A stretch of DNA of 6,345 bases, from assembly GCA_900555785.1 (NCBI GenBank), contig USMO01000099.1:1-6345 (forward strand), given 5' to 3'. This document shows, piece after piece, positions 1-5,944 of this stretch. Source of the DNA: an uncultured Eubacteriales bacterium. GTDB taxonomy: Bacteria; Bacillota; Clostridia; Oscillospirales; CAG-272. Under the pieces are notes generated by a model. That model ran no database searches. It was not told where the DNA came from and was given only the letters and a program-made list of their open reading frames with translations. How positions within the stretch are numbered: position 1 is the first letter of the stretch; each line of letters opens with the position of its first letter. The translations under genes and the position numbers were made by a program.

Positions 1-40
1 TAGGAAAGGCAAAATTTTTTACACTTCTATTACTTCTTTA

Positions 41-268
41 TCACACATAAGCAAAATCTTCGGTAATGTCTTCAATATAGATCTTGGAGGCACCGGTTTT
101 CAGCGCTTTTTCTTCCAAGCCTTCCAGCTCGTCTGCCTGACCGACGTTAGCGGAGACCGCGATAATCTCGGGATTGTTGTAGTTTTCCTTCAGCCACGGA
201 ATGATGATGGACGTGTCAAGACCGCCGGAATATGCCAGAACGATTTTTTTAATATTGGTGTTTTTCAT
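41..268 (-). pseudogene. argG: Argininosuccinate synthase, N-terminal fragment
   Basis: Full-length argininosuccinate synthase joins citrulline and aspartate using ATP in arginine synthesis. This reading frame gives only 75 residues against about 400 in the family. It carries the N-terminal ATP-pyrophosphatase loop (AYSGGLDTS at residues 12-20) and the following Rossmann segment (IIAVSANVGQADELEGLEEKA), which match ArgG closely. Homology stops around EDITEDFAY (residues 66-74), where the family normally continues with a D-Y-x-x-P segment, and a TGA stop follows at 41-43 with a second in-frame TAA next to it. Because 40 bases of unrelated-looking sequence follow the stop, the truncation is real and not a window-edge effect. 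The start is well supported: AGAGGA at 276-281 sits 7 nt upstream. Codon use looks native, so I infer loss of the 3' part by deletion. A catalytically active enzyme is not expected. A short peptide with the P-loop may still be made. Confidence 0.85.
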
Positions 269-314
269 GGTAAAATCCTCTGATTCGGTTTTCCTGATTA
301 TTTTTTCAGGTTAT

Positions 315-330
315 GTGCATAATTATACAC
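315..330. promoter_or_regulatory. ArgR/AhrC-like operator (ARG box) over the -10
   Basis: GTGCATAATTATACAC is a 16-bp near-perfect palindrome: only one base pair of symmetry is broken, at positions 4 and 13. Its TGNATAATTATNCA form resembles the ARG-box family bound by ArgR/AhrC arginine repressors. It covers the -10 hexamer of the argG promoter, where a repressor would block RNA polymerase. That the site belongs to ArgR is inferred from gene identity plus motif; no binding data exist here, and AT-rich palindromes around a -10 can arise by chance. Confidence 0.5.
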
Positions 331-350
331 TAATAACCGGTATTTGTCAA
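322..350 (-). promoter_or_regulatory. Consensus sigma-A promoter of the argG fragment
   Basis: On the minus strand the sequence reads TTGACA (345-350), a 17-nt spacer (328-344) and TATAAT (322-327), a perfect match to the vegetative promoter consensus. It lies about 54 nt upstream of the argG start codon and points at it. Such a strong promoter suggests that the truncated gene was once, and may still be, well transcribed when not repressed. Confidence 0.8.
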
Positions 351-508
351 CCATTTATCCGAAAAAAGTGTATATTTATGAGGCTTGACAGCGGAATGTC
401 TGAATCTGATTCATCCCTTTGGCAATTTGACGGAAGCGCGCCCCTGTACCCCCGGCAGGGGATTTGGATACATTCGGTTTGTCAAGGTGTTTGCCGAAAA
501 TATTCGGA

Positions 509-812
509 TATTATGTTTACCGCTGTGTTGTCAAAAACGATTTCAGCGAGACCATTACGGACGAGGTGACGCTGGAACTGCTCTATGCTCCGTATTTCTA
601 TGATGTAAAAGGGTTCAATTTTATCTGGAACCGAAACCACCCACGAAGCGCATTGGGGCTGCTGCGGCATGGTGGAGGAAGCCGAACCGCACGCTCTCGA
701 TGAAAAAGGCGTATGTAAAGTCTGCCAATACGGTTGCAAACACACAGGCGGCACGGCAAACTGCATGGAGTCTGCGCACTGCGAGAAATGCGGTGATCCC
801 TATGACGGATGA
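509..812 (+). pseudogene. Surface-protein C-terminal relic (Ig-like plus HTGG Cys motif)
   Basis: Two pieces in different frames look like the end of a large Firmicutes surface protein. The first, from 509 in the frame of position 464, reads YYVYRCVVKNDFSETITDEV and then TLEL, which resembles the last strands of a bacterial Ig-like domain (Y-x-C-x-V-x-N ... V-x-L). The second lies in another frame, is open from 609 and stops at TGA 810-812. It contains THEAHWGCCGMVEEAEPH and then CKVCQYGCKHTGG, with further cysteines as CMESAHCEKCGDPY. This C-x-x-C / KHTGG / C-x-x-CG pattern is one I associate with short cysteine modules near the ends of clostridial cell-surface proteins. No start codon, ribosome site or single open frame joins them, so at least one frameshift lies at about 575-635. 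Nothing upstream of 509 can be read convincingly. Domain identity is by motif only. Confidence 0.5.
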
Positions 813-1044
813 GGGTGGGTAGTTGGAAAGTAGCATGATCCGTTAGTGTGTGCCTGCACAGCCTCTACCTCCCGGAGGGGCACCGGCAGGCGGGATCTCC
901 GATATTCAGAGGCAGCGGCAGTCCCTCACTATCCAAGACGGACAAAAAGCCAAGGAATCCCGCAACAATCAGCCTACTATGTCCTCTCAACGCAAGGCAC
1001 CTCCGCCGTCCATCCACCCCCACCGCAGAAAAGCGAAAAAAGCC
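813..1044. other. Non-coding stretch with one nested hairpin
   Basis: I see no convincing gene here. Open frames that cross it lack a ribosome site and any recognisable domain. The only structure noted is at 852-891, where GCCTGC (852-857) pairs with GCAGGC (886-891) around an inner CCTC/GAGG pairing (862-865 with 875-878). It lacks a T-run and so is not an obvious terminator. It lies between the surface-protein relic and a strong promoter at 1045. Confidence 0.4.
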
Positions 1045-1073
1045 TTGACACGCGCCGTTTTTTGTGCTATAAT
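1045..1073 (+). promoter_or_regulatory. Consensus sigma-A promoter
   Basis: TTGACA (1045-1050), a 17-nt spacer (1051-1067) and TATAAT (1068-1073) form a perfect consensus promoter. Transcription should start near 1080. The nearest plus-strand start codon with a good ribosome site is at 1422, leaving about 340 nt of transcribed sequence before any gene. That long leader is the first clue to a separate RNA product in this interval. Confidence 0.8.
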
Positions 1074-1079
1074 GCAAAT

Positions 1080-1300
1080 AGAAAAAATCAACAGACCCCC
1101 GCAGAGACTCAAACAGGCACGAAACGGTTTTGAGCAATTCCCGGCAGGGTGCTCGTTCCCGTTCGCTTTACGCGGCATAGATGTTTGTGTTCCCCGGCAT
1201 CTGTGCCGCGCTTTTTCGGCTCAAGGCACTTGCCCGGCGCTTGCGGGTTGGTTGTCCGCTACCGCTATCGGACGGATGGCCTTGGCAGGAGCGGGGGGGT
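1080..1300 (+). ncRNA. Candidate structured RNA, class unknown
   Basis: Downstream of the consensus promoter the sequence can be folded by hand into a closed multi-arm shape. A closing helix pairs CCCCCGC (1096-1102) with GCGGGGG (1291-1297). Inside it, arm A pairs CTCAAA (1108-1113) with TTTGAG (1129-1134). Arm B is a rod: CCCGGCA (1140-1146) with TGCGGG (1242-1247, one bulged G), GGGTGCT (1147-1153) with GGCACTT (1225-1231), a bubble of about 17 and 14 nt, then a 13-bp terminal helix 1171-1183/1198-1210 with one G-T pair. Arm C pairs 1246-1258 with 1269-1281 in 12 of 13 positions, several of them wobbles, and competes with arm B for 1246-1247. Length, promoter and bubble recall 6S RNA; the multi-arm shape and length also recall other roughly 200-nt clostridial RNAs such as the raiA motif. 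I recognise no signature sequence of either. It could instead be a 5' leader of the gene at 1422. The 3' end is not defined. Confidence 0.4.
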
Positions 1301-1421
1301 GGACAAGTGACGGCAAAACCCTTCCGGCACCGCCATAGAAACAGGGGGATCAGATGGAACACCCGTCTTTTATATTAACCCCACTGCCCGGACCGTCCGC
1401 AGGCAGCCGTTTGGAGGATAC

Positions 1422-1919
1422 ATGAGCACTGCAATTTACGGCGAGATTGTTACGGAGGACCCCGCGGCGTTGTTGGAAGCGCCGGACCCCGGTTTTTCCT
1501 GGGTGTCCTATTGTGCACAAGCCGGGTTCGGGATTTCGTTCGTGCCATCCCGGGACGATCTCTGCTTTTTTGGGACGCCCGGTTGCCGGACCGTCCGCTT
1601 CTACCTGCAGGATTCCTTTCTGAACACCAATTGCGAGGAGTTCCTTTGCCCGATTCTCTATACGCCGTCGGGTGGGAGTTCGGAGCCGCAGTTGGTTGCG
1701 GATCTGGAAAAGCTGGTGGGGCTTCTGCGCCGGATGTTCCGGAACCGTTCGGTCAGCCGGATTGATTTGTATTTTTCCGACGGGACCGCAACGCTGCCGG
1801 ATTTTCGGCGGGCAGAGGTCCCGCTGGAAGGGCTGGCGGCATGGCTGCTGGCGCAATACCGCCGGGAGAACTGGCTGCCGACCGTGCAGGTGTCGGTCCC
1901 GAGACCGGACGGGGCATAG
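1422..1919 (+). CDS. Hypothetical protein, 165 aa
   Basis: I do not recognise this family. The start is supported by GGAGG at 1413-1417, four bases before the ATG, which is rather close. The protein has no signal peptide or membrane segment and is probably cytoplasmic. The first 90 residues alternate short hydrophobic stretches (SWVSYCAQAGFGISFV, DLCFFG, RTVRFYLQDSFL) that suggest beta strands, with cysteines in the CEEFLCP segment. A helix-like stretch (LVADLEKLVGLLRRMFRNRS) is followed by another strand (SRIDLYFSD) and a helix (LEGLAAWLLAQYRRENW). The stop is immediately followed by a strong hairpin terminator, which supports this frame over a similar-length open frame on the opposite strand whose translation is Arg/Pro/Gln-rich. 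A strong promoter lies 350 nt upstream at 1045, with a possible structured RNA between. It may form a unit with the convergent small gene downstream, but nothing shows a shared function. Confidence 0.7.
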   Translation: MSTAIYGEIVTEDPAALLEAPDPGFSWVSYCAQAGFGISFVPSRDDLCFFGTPGCRTVRFYLQDSFLNTNCEEFLCPILYTPSGGSSEPQLVADLEKLVGLLRRMFRNRSVSRIDLYFSDGTATLPDFRRAEVPLEGLAAWLLAQYRRENWLPTVQVSVPRPDGA

Positions 1920-1969
1920 AAACAGGACGGGACCCTGCCGTGCTGCGCTGCGGGGGTCCCGTCCTGTTT
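1920..1969. terminator. Long hairpin terminator between convergent genes
   Basis: AAACAGGACGGGACCC (1920-1935) and GGGTCCCGTCCTGTTT (1954-1969) are perfectly complementary over 16 bp, with an 18-nt loop. The left arm begins directly after the stop codon at 1917-1919. The T-tract is short (TTT in the arm, then GCTTT), but the helix is very stable. Because the next gene converges from the right and its stop is at 1978, the hairpin probably ends transcripts from both sides. Confidence 0.8.
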
Positions 1970-1977
1970 GCTTTGGG

Positions 1978-2352
1978 TTACGGCTGATTGCGGGGAGCGG
2001 TGGCTTTTTGCCGTTCCTCCCAGGCTTGCTCTGCGTTTTGGATACTTTTGTCGATTTCTGCGTCGGTCAGGTTGGCTAATACTTTTTTGGTGTCCGCGAA
2101 GTCAAACGCATACTTCTTTTCATAGGATTCCAGCAACCGGATGACCCGCTCCACCAGGTTCCGGCGGTTTGTGATTCCCGCGCACATGTCCTGCCAATCG
2201 TCGAACACCTCGCGGTCCATCGGCATCCCGCCCTGAAACAGGTAGGGGTCCATTTCTCCCAGCAGGGGCGGGAGATCGTCATATTGAAGATCGTATGCAA
2301 AATAGCAATCGCCCAACAGGTGAAACAGAATCAGGTATTCCCGGTACATCAT
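1978..2352 (-). CDS. Hypothetical acidic protein, 124 aa
   Basis: No family recognised. The start is well supported: AAGGAGG at 2360-2366 lies 7 nt upstream of tandem ATG codons (2347-2352). The first ATG is chosen. The product is small and acidic in its first half (DLQYDDLPPLLGEMDPYLFQ, then MPMDREVFDDWQDM) and has helix-like, more charged stretches later (NLVERVIRLLESYEKKYAFD, then ADTKKVLANLTDAEIDKSIQ). There is no signal peptide, membrane span or cysteine cluster. The C-terminal part (EQAWEERQKATAPRNQP) is probably flexible. It is transcribed toward the unknown gene at 1422 and away from the arabinofuranosidase gene, with its own promoter. Small acidic helical proteins beside other unknown small genes are sometimes immunity proteins or antitoxins. 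Nothing in the sequence specifically supports that here. Confidence 0.75.
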   Translation of the reverse strand: MMYREYLILFHLLGDCYFAYDLQYDDLPPLLGEMDPYLFQGGMPMDREVFDDWQDMCAGITNRRNLVERVIRLLESYEKKYAFDFADTKKVLANLTDAEIDKSIQNAEQAWEERQKATAPRNQP

Positions 2353-2386
2353 GACGCAGCCTCCTTTGCCGTTCGGTGCTGCTTAT

Positions 2387-2415
2387 AGCATATCACAAAA
2401 GCAGGCGGCTGTCAA
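2387..2415 (-). promoter_or_regulatory. Promoter of the 124-aa gene
   Basis: On the minus strand TTGACA (2410-2415) is followed by a 17-nt spacer (2393-2409) and TATGCT (2387-2392). It lies about 35 nt upstream of the start codon at 2352 and points at it. The -35 is a perfect match and the -10 has two mismatches. Confidence 0.6.
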
Positions 2416-2463
2416 GGGGCACGCAGCAGGAAAGCGCGCGTTGTGACCGGAGCTTTGCGGATT

Positions 2464-2492
2464 TTGGCGAGCAATTGGGGCGGCGGTATGGT
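2464..2492 (+). promoter_or_regulatory. Possible promoter of the arabinofuranosidase gene
   Basis: TTGGCG (2464-2469), a 17-nt spacer and TATGGT (2487-2492) lie 53 nt upstream of the GH51 start. An overlapping TATGAT follows at 2492-2497. The -35 is weak, as expected for a promoter needing an activator, but no paired operator repeat was recognised. The 193-bp divergent region 2353-2545 holds this and the promoter of the minus-strand 124-aa gene. Confidence 0.35.
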
Positions 2493-2545
2493 ATGATAGG
2501 GGAGAGCCGGAGAAGGCTTAAACTGCAGACCGAAAGGAGAAGAGG

Positions 2546-4069
2546 ATGAAAACGGTTTATCTGGTCTATCCCGAAAAGCTGGGGGAGATTGCGCCGGAGC
2601 TTTACGGGCATTTTACCGAGCACATCGGCGGCATGTTCCGGGGCGGCGTTTGGGTCGGGCGCGATTCCGCAATTCCGAATATCCGGGGGTTCCGGAAGGC
2701 GGTTGTGGAGGGGCTGCGCCGCATTGCGCCGCCGGTCATTCGCTGGCCGGGCGGGTGTTTTGCTGAGACCTACCACTGGCGGGACGGCATCGGCAGCGAC
2801 CGCGCGGTGCGTGCGGGGTGGTGGACCTCCTGGGACGGACGGGCAGAGACGAACGAGGTCGGCACGCATGAATTTCTGGATTTCTGCGGCATGGTTGGTG
2901 CAAAGGCATACCTTGCCGTGAATGTGACCTCGGTCACGCCGATGGAGGCGCGCGACTGGGTGGAATACTGCACGGCGCCGCGCGGGAGCACGACGCTGGC
3001 GCTGGAACGCGAAAAAAACGGCAGCCCGGAGCCGTTTGACATTGCATATTGGGGCATCGGAAACGAGAACTGGGGCGGCGGGGGCAACATGACCCCGGAG
3101 TTTTACGCGCTGGAATACCGCCGGTTTGCAACGGTCATCGGCAACCTGCTGCAGCGGCGAAACGGGGAGCGGCTGGGCGAGCTGATTTGCGGCGGCGCAA
3201 ACGGCAGGGATTACGCATGGACACGGGCGCTGACGGGCAGCGTGTCCGGTTCCGAGGCTCCGGTTGACGGCATGAGCTTTCACTTTTACTGCGGCACGGC
3301 GGGGGATGCGGTCGATTTCAGCACCGAAAATTGGTATGCGCTGCTGGAACGGGCAGAGCGGATGGAAGACTTAATCCGCAGGCATTACGCCATTGTGCAG
3401 GGCTACGGCGCGGAGGACCGGATGAAGCTGGTGGTGGACGAATGGGGCTGCTGGCATGCCGAGGGGTCGGGTCCCAGCGGCGGGCAGAACCTGTTTGAGC
3501 AGCAATCCACCATGCGCGACGCGGTGGTGACGGCGCTGACGCTGAACATCTTCAACAACCACTGCGACAAGGTGCGGATGGCGAATGTTGCGCAGCTTTG
3601 CAACAATCTGCATTCCCTGTTTCTGGCTGACGGACCGGACTGCATCGTGACGCCGACCTACCGTGTGTTCGAACTGTTCCGTCCGCACCAGGGCGCAGAG
3701 GCAATTCGGACGGTCGTGGAGGACAACGGGGACCTTGCGTCGCGCGTGTCGGCTTCGGCATCGGTGAAGGACGGCGTGCTGACGCTGACGCTTGCAAACT
3801 GCTCCTGTGAGGAGAGCGTGACGGTCGACCCGGTCCTGCTGGGCGCGGAGTGGGACGGAACGGGCAAGGCGTATCTGCTGTGTGGTGACAGCATGCAGGC
3901 GCACAACACGTTTGCACGCCCGGATGCGGTCGTTACGCGGGAGGTTCCGCCGGATGGGACGCACCGGCTGACGCTCCCGCCTGCTGCGGTTGCGATGCTG
4001 CAGGTGCGGGTCCGGTCCGGAGCGCCTGACGCGGAGACTGACCGTCCAGTGCCCGGAACACGCGGTTGA
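2546..4069 (+). CDS. Alpha-L-arabinofuranosidase, GH51
   Basis: Cytoplasmic retaining glycosidase that releases terminal L-arabinose from arabinoxylan or arabinan oligosaccharides after their uptake. The 507 residues match the usual length for GH51. Visible motifs are PVIRWPGGCFAETYHWRDGI (residues 63-82), GTHEFLDFCG (106-115), the acid/base motif GNENWGGGGNM with Glu174, and the nucleophile motif VVDEWG with Glu299. After the TIM barrel, residues from about 385 to 490 form the C-terminal beta-sandwich, ending in LTLPPAAVAMLQVRV. No signal peptide is present. AAAGGAG at 2533-2539 lies 6 nt before the ATG and fixes the start. The last 17 residues (SGAPDAETDRPVPGTRG) lie beyond the family's normal end and are read antisense to the conserved end of the AraC-family gene. 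No terminator follows on this strand, so the mRNA probably runs into the antisense of that gene. abfA or arfA would be possible names, but I leave the symbol blank. Confidence 0.95.
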   Translation: MKTVYLVYPEKLGEIAPELYGHFTEHIGGMFRGGVWVGRDSAIPNIRGFRKAVVEGLRRIAPPVIRWPGGCFAETYHWRDGIGSDRAVRAGWWTSWDGRAETNEVGTHEFLDFCGMVGAKAYLAVNVTSVTPMEARDWVEYCTAPRGSTTLALEREKNGSPEPFDIAYWGIGNENWGGGGNMTPEFYALEYRRFATVIGNLLQRRNGERLGELICGGANGRDYAWTRALTGSVSGSEAPVDGMSFHFYCGTAGDAVDFSTENWYALLERAERMEDLIRRHYAIVQGYGAEDRMKLVVDEWGCWHAEGSGPSGGQNLFEQQSTMRDAVVTALTLNIFNNHCDKVRMANVAQLCNNLHSLFLADGPDCIVTPTYRVFELFRPHQGAEAIRTVVEDNGDLASRVSASASVKDGVLTLTLANCSCEESVTVDPVLLGAEWDGTGKAYLLCGDSMQAHNTFARPDAVVTREVPPDGTHRLTLPPAAVAMLQVRVRSGAPDAETDRPVPGTRG

Positions 4070-4805
4070 AGGTGCGCACACTCTGGAATCCGCTTTCCAG
4101 CGCGACATCCGTAATGCTGCATGCCCCGCTCCGGAGCATCCGGCTTGCGTATTCGAAGCGGTATTGGTTCAGGAGGGCGCGGAAGGAGAGCTGCAGCGTG
4201 TCCCGGAGGATTGCCGAAAGGCTTCTTTCGCTGTAGCCGATTGCCCGCGCGGCACGGCTGACGGAAATATCCTCGCGAAAGTTTTCCTCGAGGTACCCGA
4301 GAAGCTGGGGCAGGGCATCGGTGGTGTGGTCGCGCGGACGAAGGGGGACTGCGGAAAGATACTCCGCACAAACGGCGTAGAGCCGCGCCTGAACGCGCAG
4401 CAGGTCCGCTGTGTCCGGAATGCCGGCGTAAGTGTCCGGCTCCGATGCATCCGCGCAGAAGCGGCAAACCGCCTCGCTGCAGCGGAAGACCGGCATCTCT
4501 CCCTGCATGCCGGAGACCGCCTGCGCAAAGGCACCGGCAAGGTCGGCAGAGAACACGGTGACCGTCAGTTGCCCGTCTGCCCCAACCGAAAAGGCATGCG
4601 CTTCAAAGGGCAGGACCATCACAAAATCGCCGGTTTGAAGGGGATAGGTCTTGTCCCGGACGGTAAAGGACGCGCTGCCACGCGTCAGGTGCGCCAGCTC
4701 AAAACTCTTGTGAAAGTGCGGCGGGAAGGCGCAGTTTCGGTAGGTGCAGACGTTGTAATTCGCCCCGCCGGTGGTGTTTTGCTTCTGATGTGCGGAAATC
4801 ATCAT
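3933..4805 (-). CDS. AraC-family transcriptional regulator
   Basis: Probable ligand-responsive DNA-binding regulator of 290 residues. Residues about 15-85 form a cupin-type sensor (NCAFPPHFHKSFELAHLTRG, then YPLQTGDFVMVLPFEAHAFS). Residues about 178-262 form the double helix-turn-helix: SVSRAARAIGYSERSLSAIL for the first, and ITDVALESGFQSVRTFNRVF then RALDGQSPRQAL for the second. This end carries the family's F-x-x-x-F-R...G-x-SP signature. The 28 residues after it are Ala/Pro/Gln-rich (GPAPAASQPQQAGASAGASH) and are not family-like; they are encoded antisense to the last strands of the GH51 enzyme. GGAGGG at 4811-4816 lies 5 nt before the first of two tandem ATGs. Convergent with, and overlapping, the GH51 gene by 137 bp. 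Control of arabinoside metabolism is the natural guess from the neighbour, but the ligand and targets are unknown. Confidence 0.92.
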   Translation of the reverse strand: MMISAHQKQNTTGGANYNVCTYRNCAFPPHFHKSFELAHLTRGSASFTVRDKTYPLQTGDFVMVLPFEAHAFSVGADGQLTVTVFSADLAGAFAQAVSGMQGEMPVFRCSEAVCRFCADASEPDTYAGIPDTADLLRVQARLYAVCAEYLSAVPLRPRDHTTDALPQLLGYLEENFREDISVSRAARAIGYSERSLSAILRDTLQLSFRALLNQYRFEYASRMLRSGACSITDVALESGFQSVRTFNRVFRALDGQSPRQALRTGPAPAASQPQQAGASAGASHPAEPPA

Positions 4806-4870
4806 ACATGCCCTCCGTTGACTGTAGAAAGACCTTTGCCCCGCCCCACGCCGGGCGGGAGTTCCCCTCT

Positions 4871-4899
4871 ATTGTAGCACATTTCCGTCAGGAAAGCAA
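4871..4899 (-). promoter_or_regulatory. Promoter of the AraC-family gene
   Basis: On the minus strand TTGCTT (4894-4899), a 17-nt spacer and TACAAT (4871-4876) lie about 65 nt upstream of the start at 4805. Both hexamers are good but not perfect matches. Confidence 0.5.
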
Positions 4900-4931
4900 T
4901 CGCAACCGGAAAAAAAGCATATCTGTACAAC

Positions 4932-4965
4932 AAAACAGCCCGGAAGACTACTTCCGGGCTGTTTT
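4932..4965. terminator. Symmetrical hairpin terminator
   Basis: AAAACAGCCCGGAAG (4932-4946) and CTTCCGGGCTGTTTT (4951-4965) pair over 15 bp around a 4-nt loop. A-tract and T-tract flank the GC core, so it can act on either strand. Its likely role is to end the minus-strand cyclophilin transcript (stop at 5110) before the AraC-gene promoter at 4871-4899, insulating the two units. Confidence 0.85.
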
Positions 4966-5014
4966 CTCTATCCGTCCTATTCGAATTTTGTACTCTCAAA
5001 TGGCGTCCCCATTG

Positions 5015-5096
5015 CCCCCTTATTAAAAGTTCTTGGGGTTCTTAGGGGGACTTCTTTCAAGAAGCCCCCTAAGCGGGGTCCGGGGCAGCGCCCCGA
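5015..5096 (+). repeat. Hairpin repeat, copy 1
   Basis: This 82-bp element matches 6096-6174 in the same orientation. Both start CCCCCTTATT, share AAGTTCTTGGGGTTCTTAG, and end in a GGGGC/GCCCC mini-hairpin. The main hairpin pairs CTTAGGGGG (5041-5049) with CCCCCTAAG (5065-5073), then CTTC (5051-5054) with GAAG (5061-5064) across a bulged A, with loop TTTCAA. The second hairpin is CGGGGC, AGC loop, GCCCCG (5081-5095). It ends 14 bp from the stop codon of the cyclophilin gene, so its complement lies in that gene's 3' untranslated region. The T-run of a terminator is absent. Family unknown to me; it is too short for an insertion sequence and has no ORF. Confidence 0.85.
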
Positions 5097-5109
5097 TGCG
5101 TGCCGGAGG

Positions 5110-5874
5110 TTACTGTGCGTCCGGGACGGTGACGAAGCATGCCTTGAGGATTTTCGGCGGATTCAGCGGCTGAGAGCGCTCTCCGCTGGAGCCGTAAGTC
5201 ACCGATGTGCCCGCAATGCCGTCTACCACGTCCATGCCGGAATAGACCTCTCCGAAAGCGGCATACTGACCGTCCAGACCGGTGTTGGTGGCATGCATGA
5301 TGAAGAACTGGGACGAAGCCGAGTCGTAACTTGCCGATCTTGCCATCGAGATGACGCCGCGCGTGTGGCTGAGCGGGTTGGCAACGCCGTTTTCGGAGAA
5401 CTCACCCTTGATGGTGTTCTCGGAACCGCCGGTTCCGTTGCCCTTGGGGTCGCCGCCCTGGATCATGAAGCCCGAAACGATGCGATGGAAGGTCAGACCG
5501 TTATAGAAGCCGGACGCCACCAGGTCTTTGAAGTTCTGAACGGTAATCGGTGCGGCATCGGCGCGCAGATGCACCACGATATCGCCGGTTGCCACCTGCC
5601 CCTCGCTGTTGACGTACTGAACGGTCAACTGGACGTAATCGGTCGGCGTTTCGGAGACCTCCAAGCCGCTGGTGGAGGGTTCGAGCGTTTCCGGCGAGTT
5701 GGTGGTGTTGTCATCCGCTTTGTCGCTGTCCGATTTTCCGCAGTTGATTGCAATGACGCAGATGCCGACAATCAGCGCAACGAACGCCACGAGAACCGCG
5801 ATGGTGACAATGTTCTTTTTCTTTTCGGACCAGCCCTGCGCCGCCGGCGCCGGCTTTTTCTTCTTGTTTGCCAT
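5110..5874 (-). CDS. Membrane-anchored cyclophilin-type peptidyl-prolyl cis-trans isomerase
   Basis: Catalyses proline peptide-bond isomerisation during folding of proteins, here most likely outside the cell membrane. Residues 1-20 are Lys-rich (MANKKKKPAPAAQGWSEKKK). Residues 22-44 form one hydrophobic span, and residues 46-78 are a Ser/Thr/Asp-rich linker. Cys45 follows AIN, a poor lipobox, so a transmembrane anchor is more likely than a lipoprotein. The cyclophilin domain runs from about residue 80 to 250. It shows FHRIVSGFMIQGGDPKGNGT with the catalytic Arg131, then GVISMARS, SSQFFI and LDGQYAAFGEVYSGMDVVDG. The Trp and His of eukaryotic cyclophilins (CypA W121 and H126) are replaced by Gly199 and Tyr204, which is common in bacteria. 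AAAGGAAG at 5881-5888 lies 6 nt before the ATG. It is a single-gene unit with its own promoter and terminator. Hairpin repeats lie on both sides. Confidence 0.95.
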   Translation of the reverse strand: MANKKKKPAPAAQGWSEKKKNIVTIAVLVAFVALIVGICVIAINCGKSDSDKADDNTTNSPETLEPSTSGLEVSETPTDYVQLTVQYVNSEGQVATGDIVVHLRADAAPITVQNFKDLVASGFYNGLTFHRIVSGFMIQGGDPKGNGTGGSENTIKGEFSENGVANPLSHTRGVISMARSASYDSASSQFFIMHATNTGLDGQYAAFGEVYSGMDVVDGIAGTSVTYGSSGERSQPLNPPKILKACFVTVPDAQ

Positions 5875-5910
5875 GGTTTTCTTCCTTTCTGTTTGAAGTA
5901 CCCTTTTATT

Positions 5911-5939
5911 ATTTTACCAAACCGGCTGGAAAAAGTCAA
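5911..5939 (-). promoter_or_regulatory. Promoter of the cyclophilin gene
   Basis: On the minus strand TTGACT (5934-5939), a 17-nt spacer (5917-5933) and TAAAAT (5911-5916) lie about 37 nt upstream of the start at 5874. Only one mismatch in each hexamer. Confidence 0.7.
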
Positions 5940-5944
5940 GGCTT

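Noticed and set aside
1080..1300. RNase P RNA, tmRNA, SRP RNA, or cobalamin or cyclic-di-GMP riboswitch
   Set aside because: The conserved sequence blocks I know for these classes were looked for and not seen.
850..1338. 162-codon plus-strand frame across the promoter and the candidate RNA
   Set aside because: It lacks a ribosome site, has a low-complexity translation, and contains a perfect promoter and the helices inside it.
1350..1856. 168-codon minus-strand frame opposite the 165-aa gene
   Set aside because: The plus-strand frame has a GGAGG site and a terminator right after its stop; this one is rich in Arg, Pro and Gln and has neither.
2393..3283. 296-codon open frame on the minus strand
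   Set aside because: It is antisense to the GH51 catalytic domain; the translation is Arg/Pro/Ala-rich without a recognisable fold or ribosome site.
3990..4877. 295-codon open frame on the plus strand
   Set aside because: It is antisense to the AraC-family regulator, whose cupin and helix-turn-helix motifs are unmistakable.
5041..5073. Repeat copy 1 main hairpin as an intrinsic terminator
   Set aside because: No T-run follows on either strand; the separate hairpin at 4932-4965 fits that role much better.
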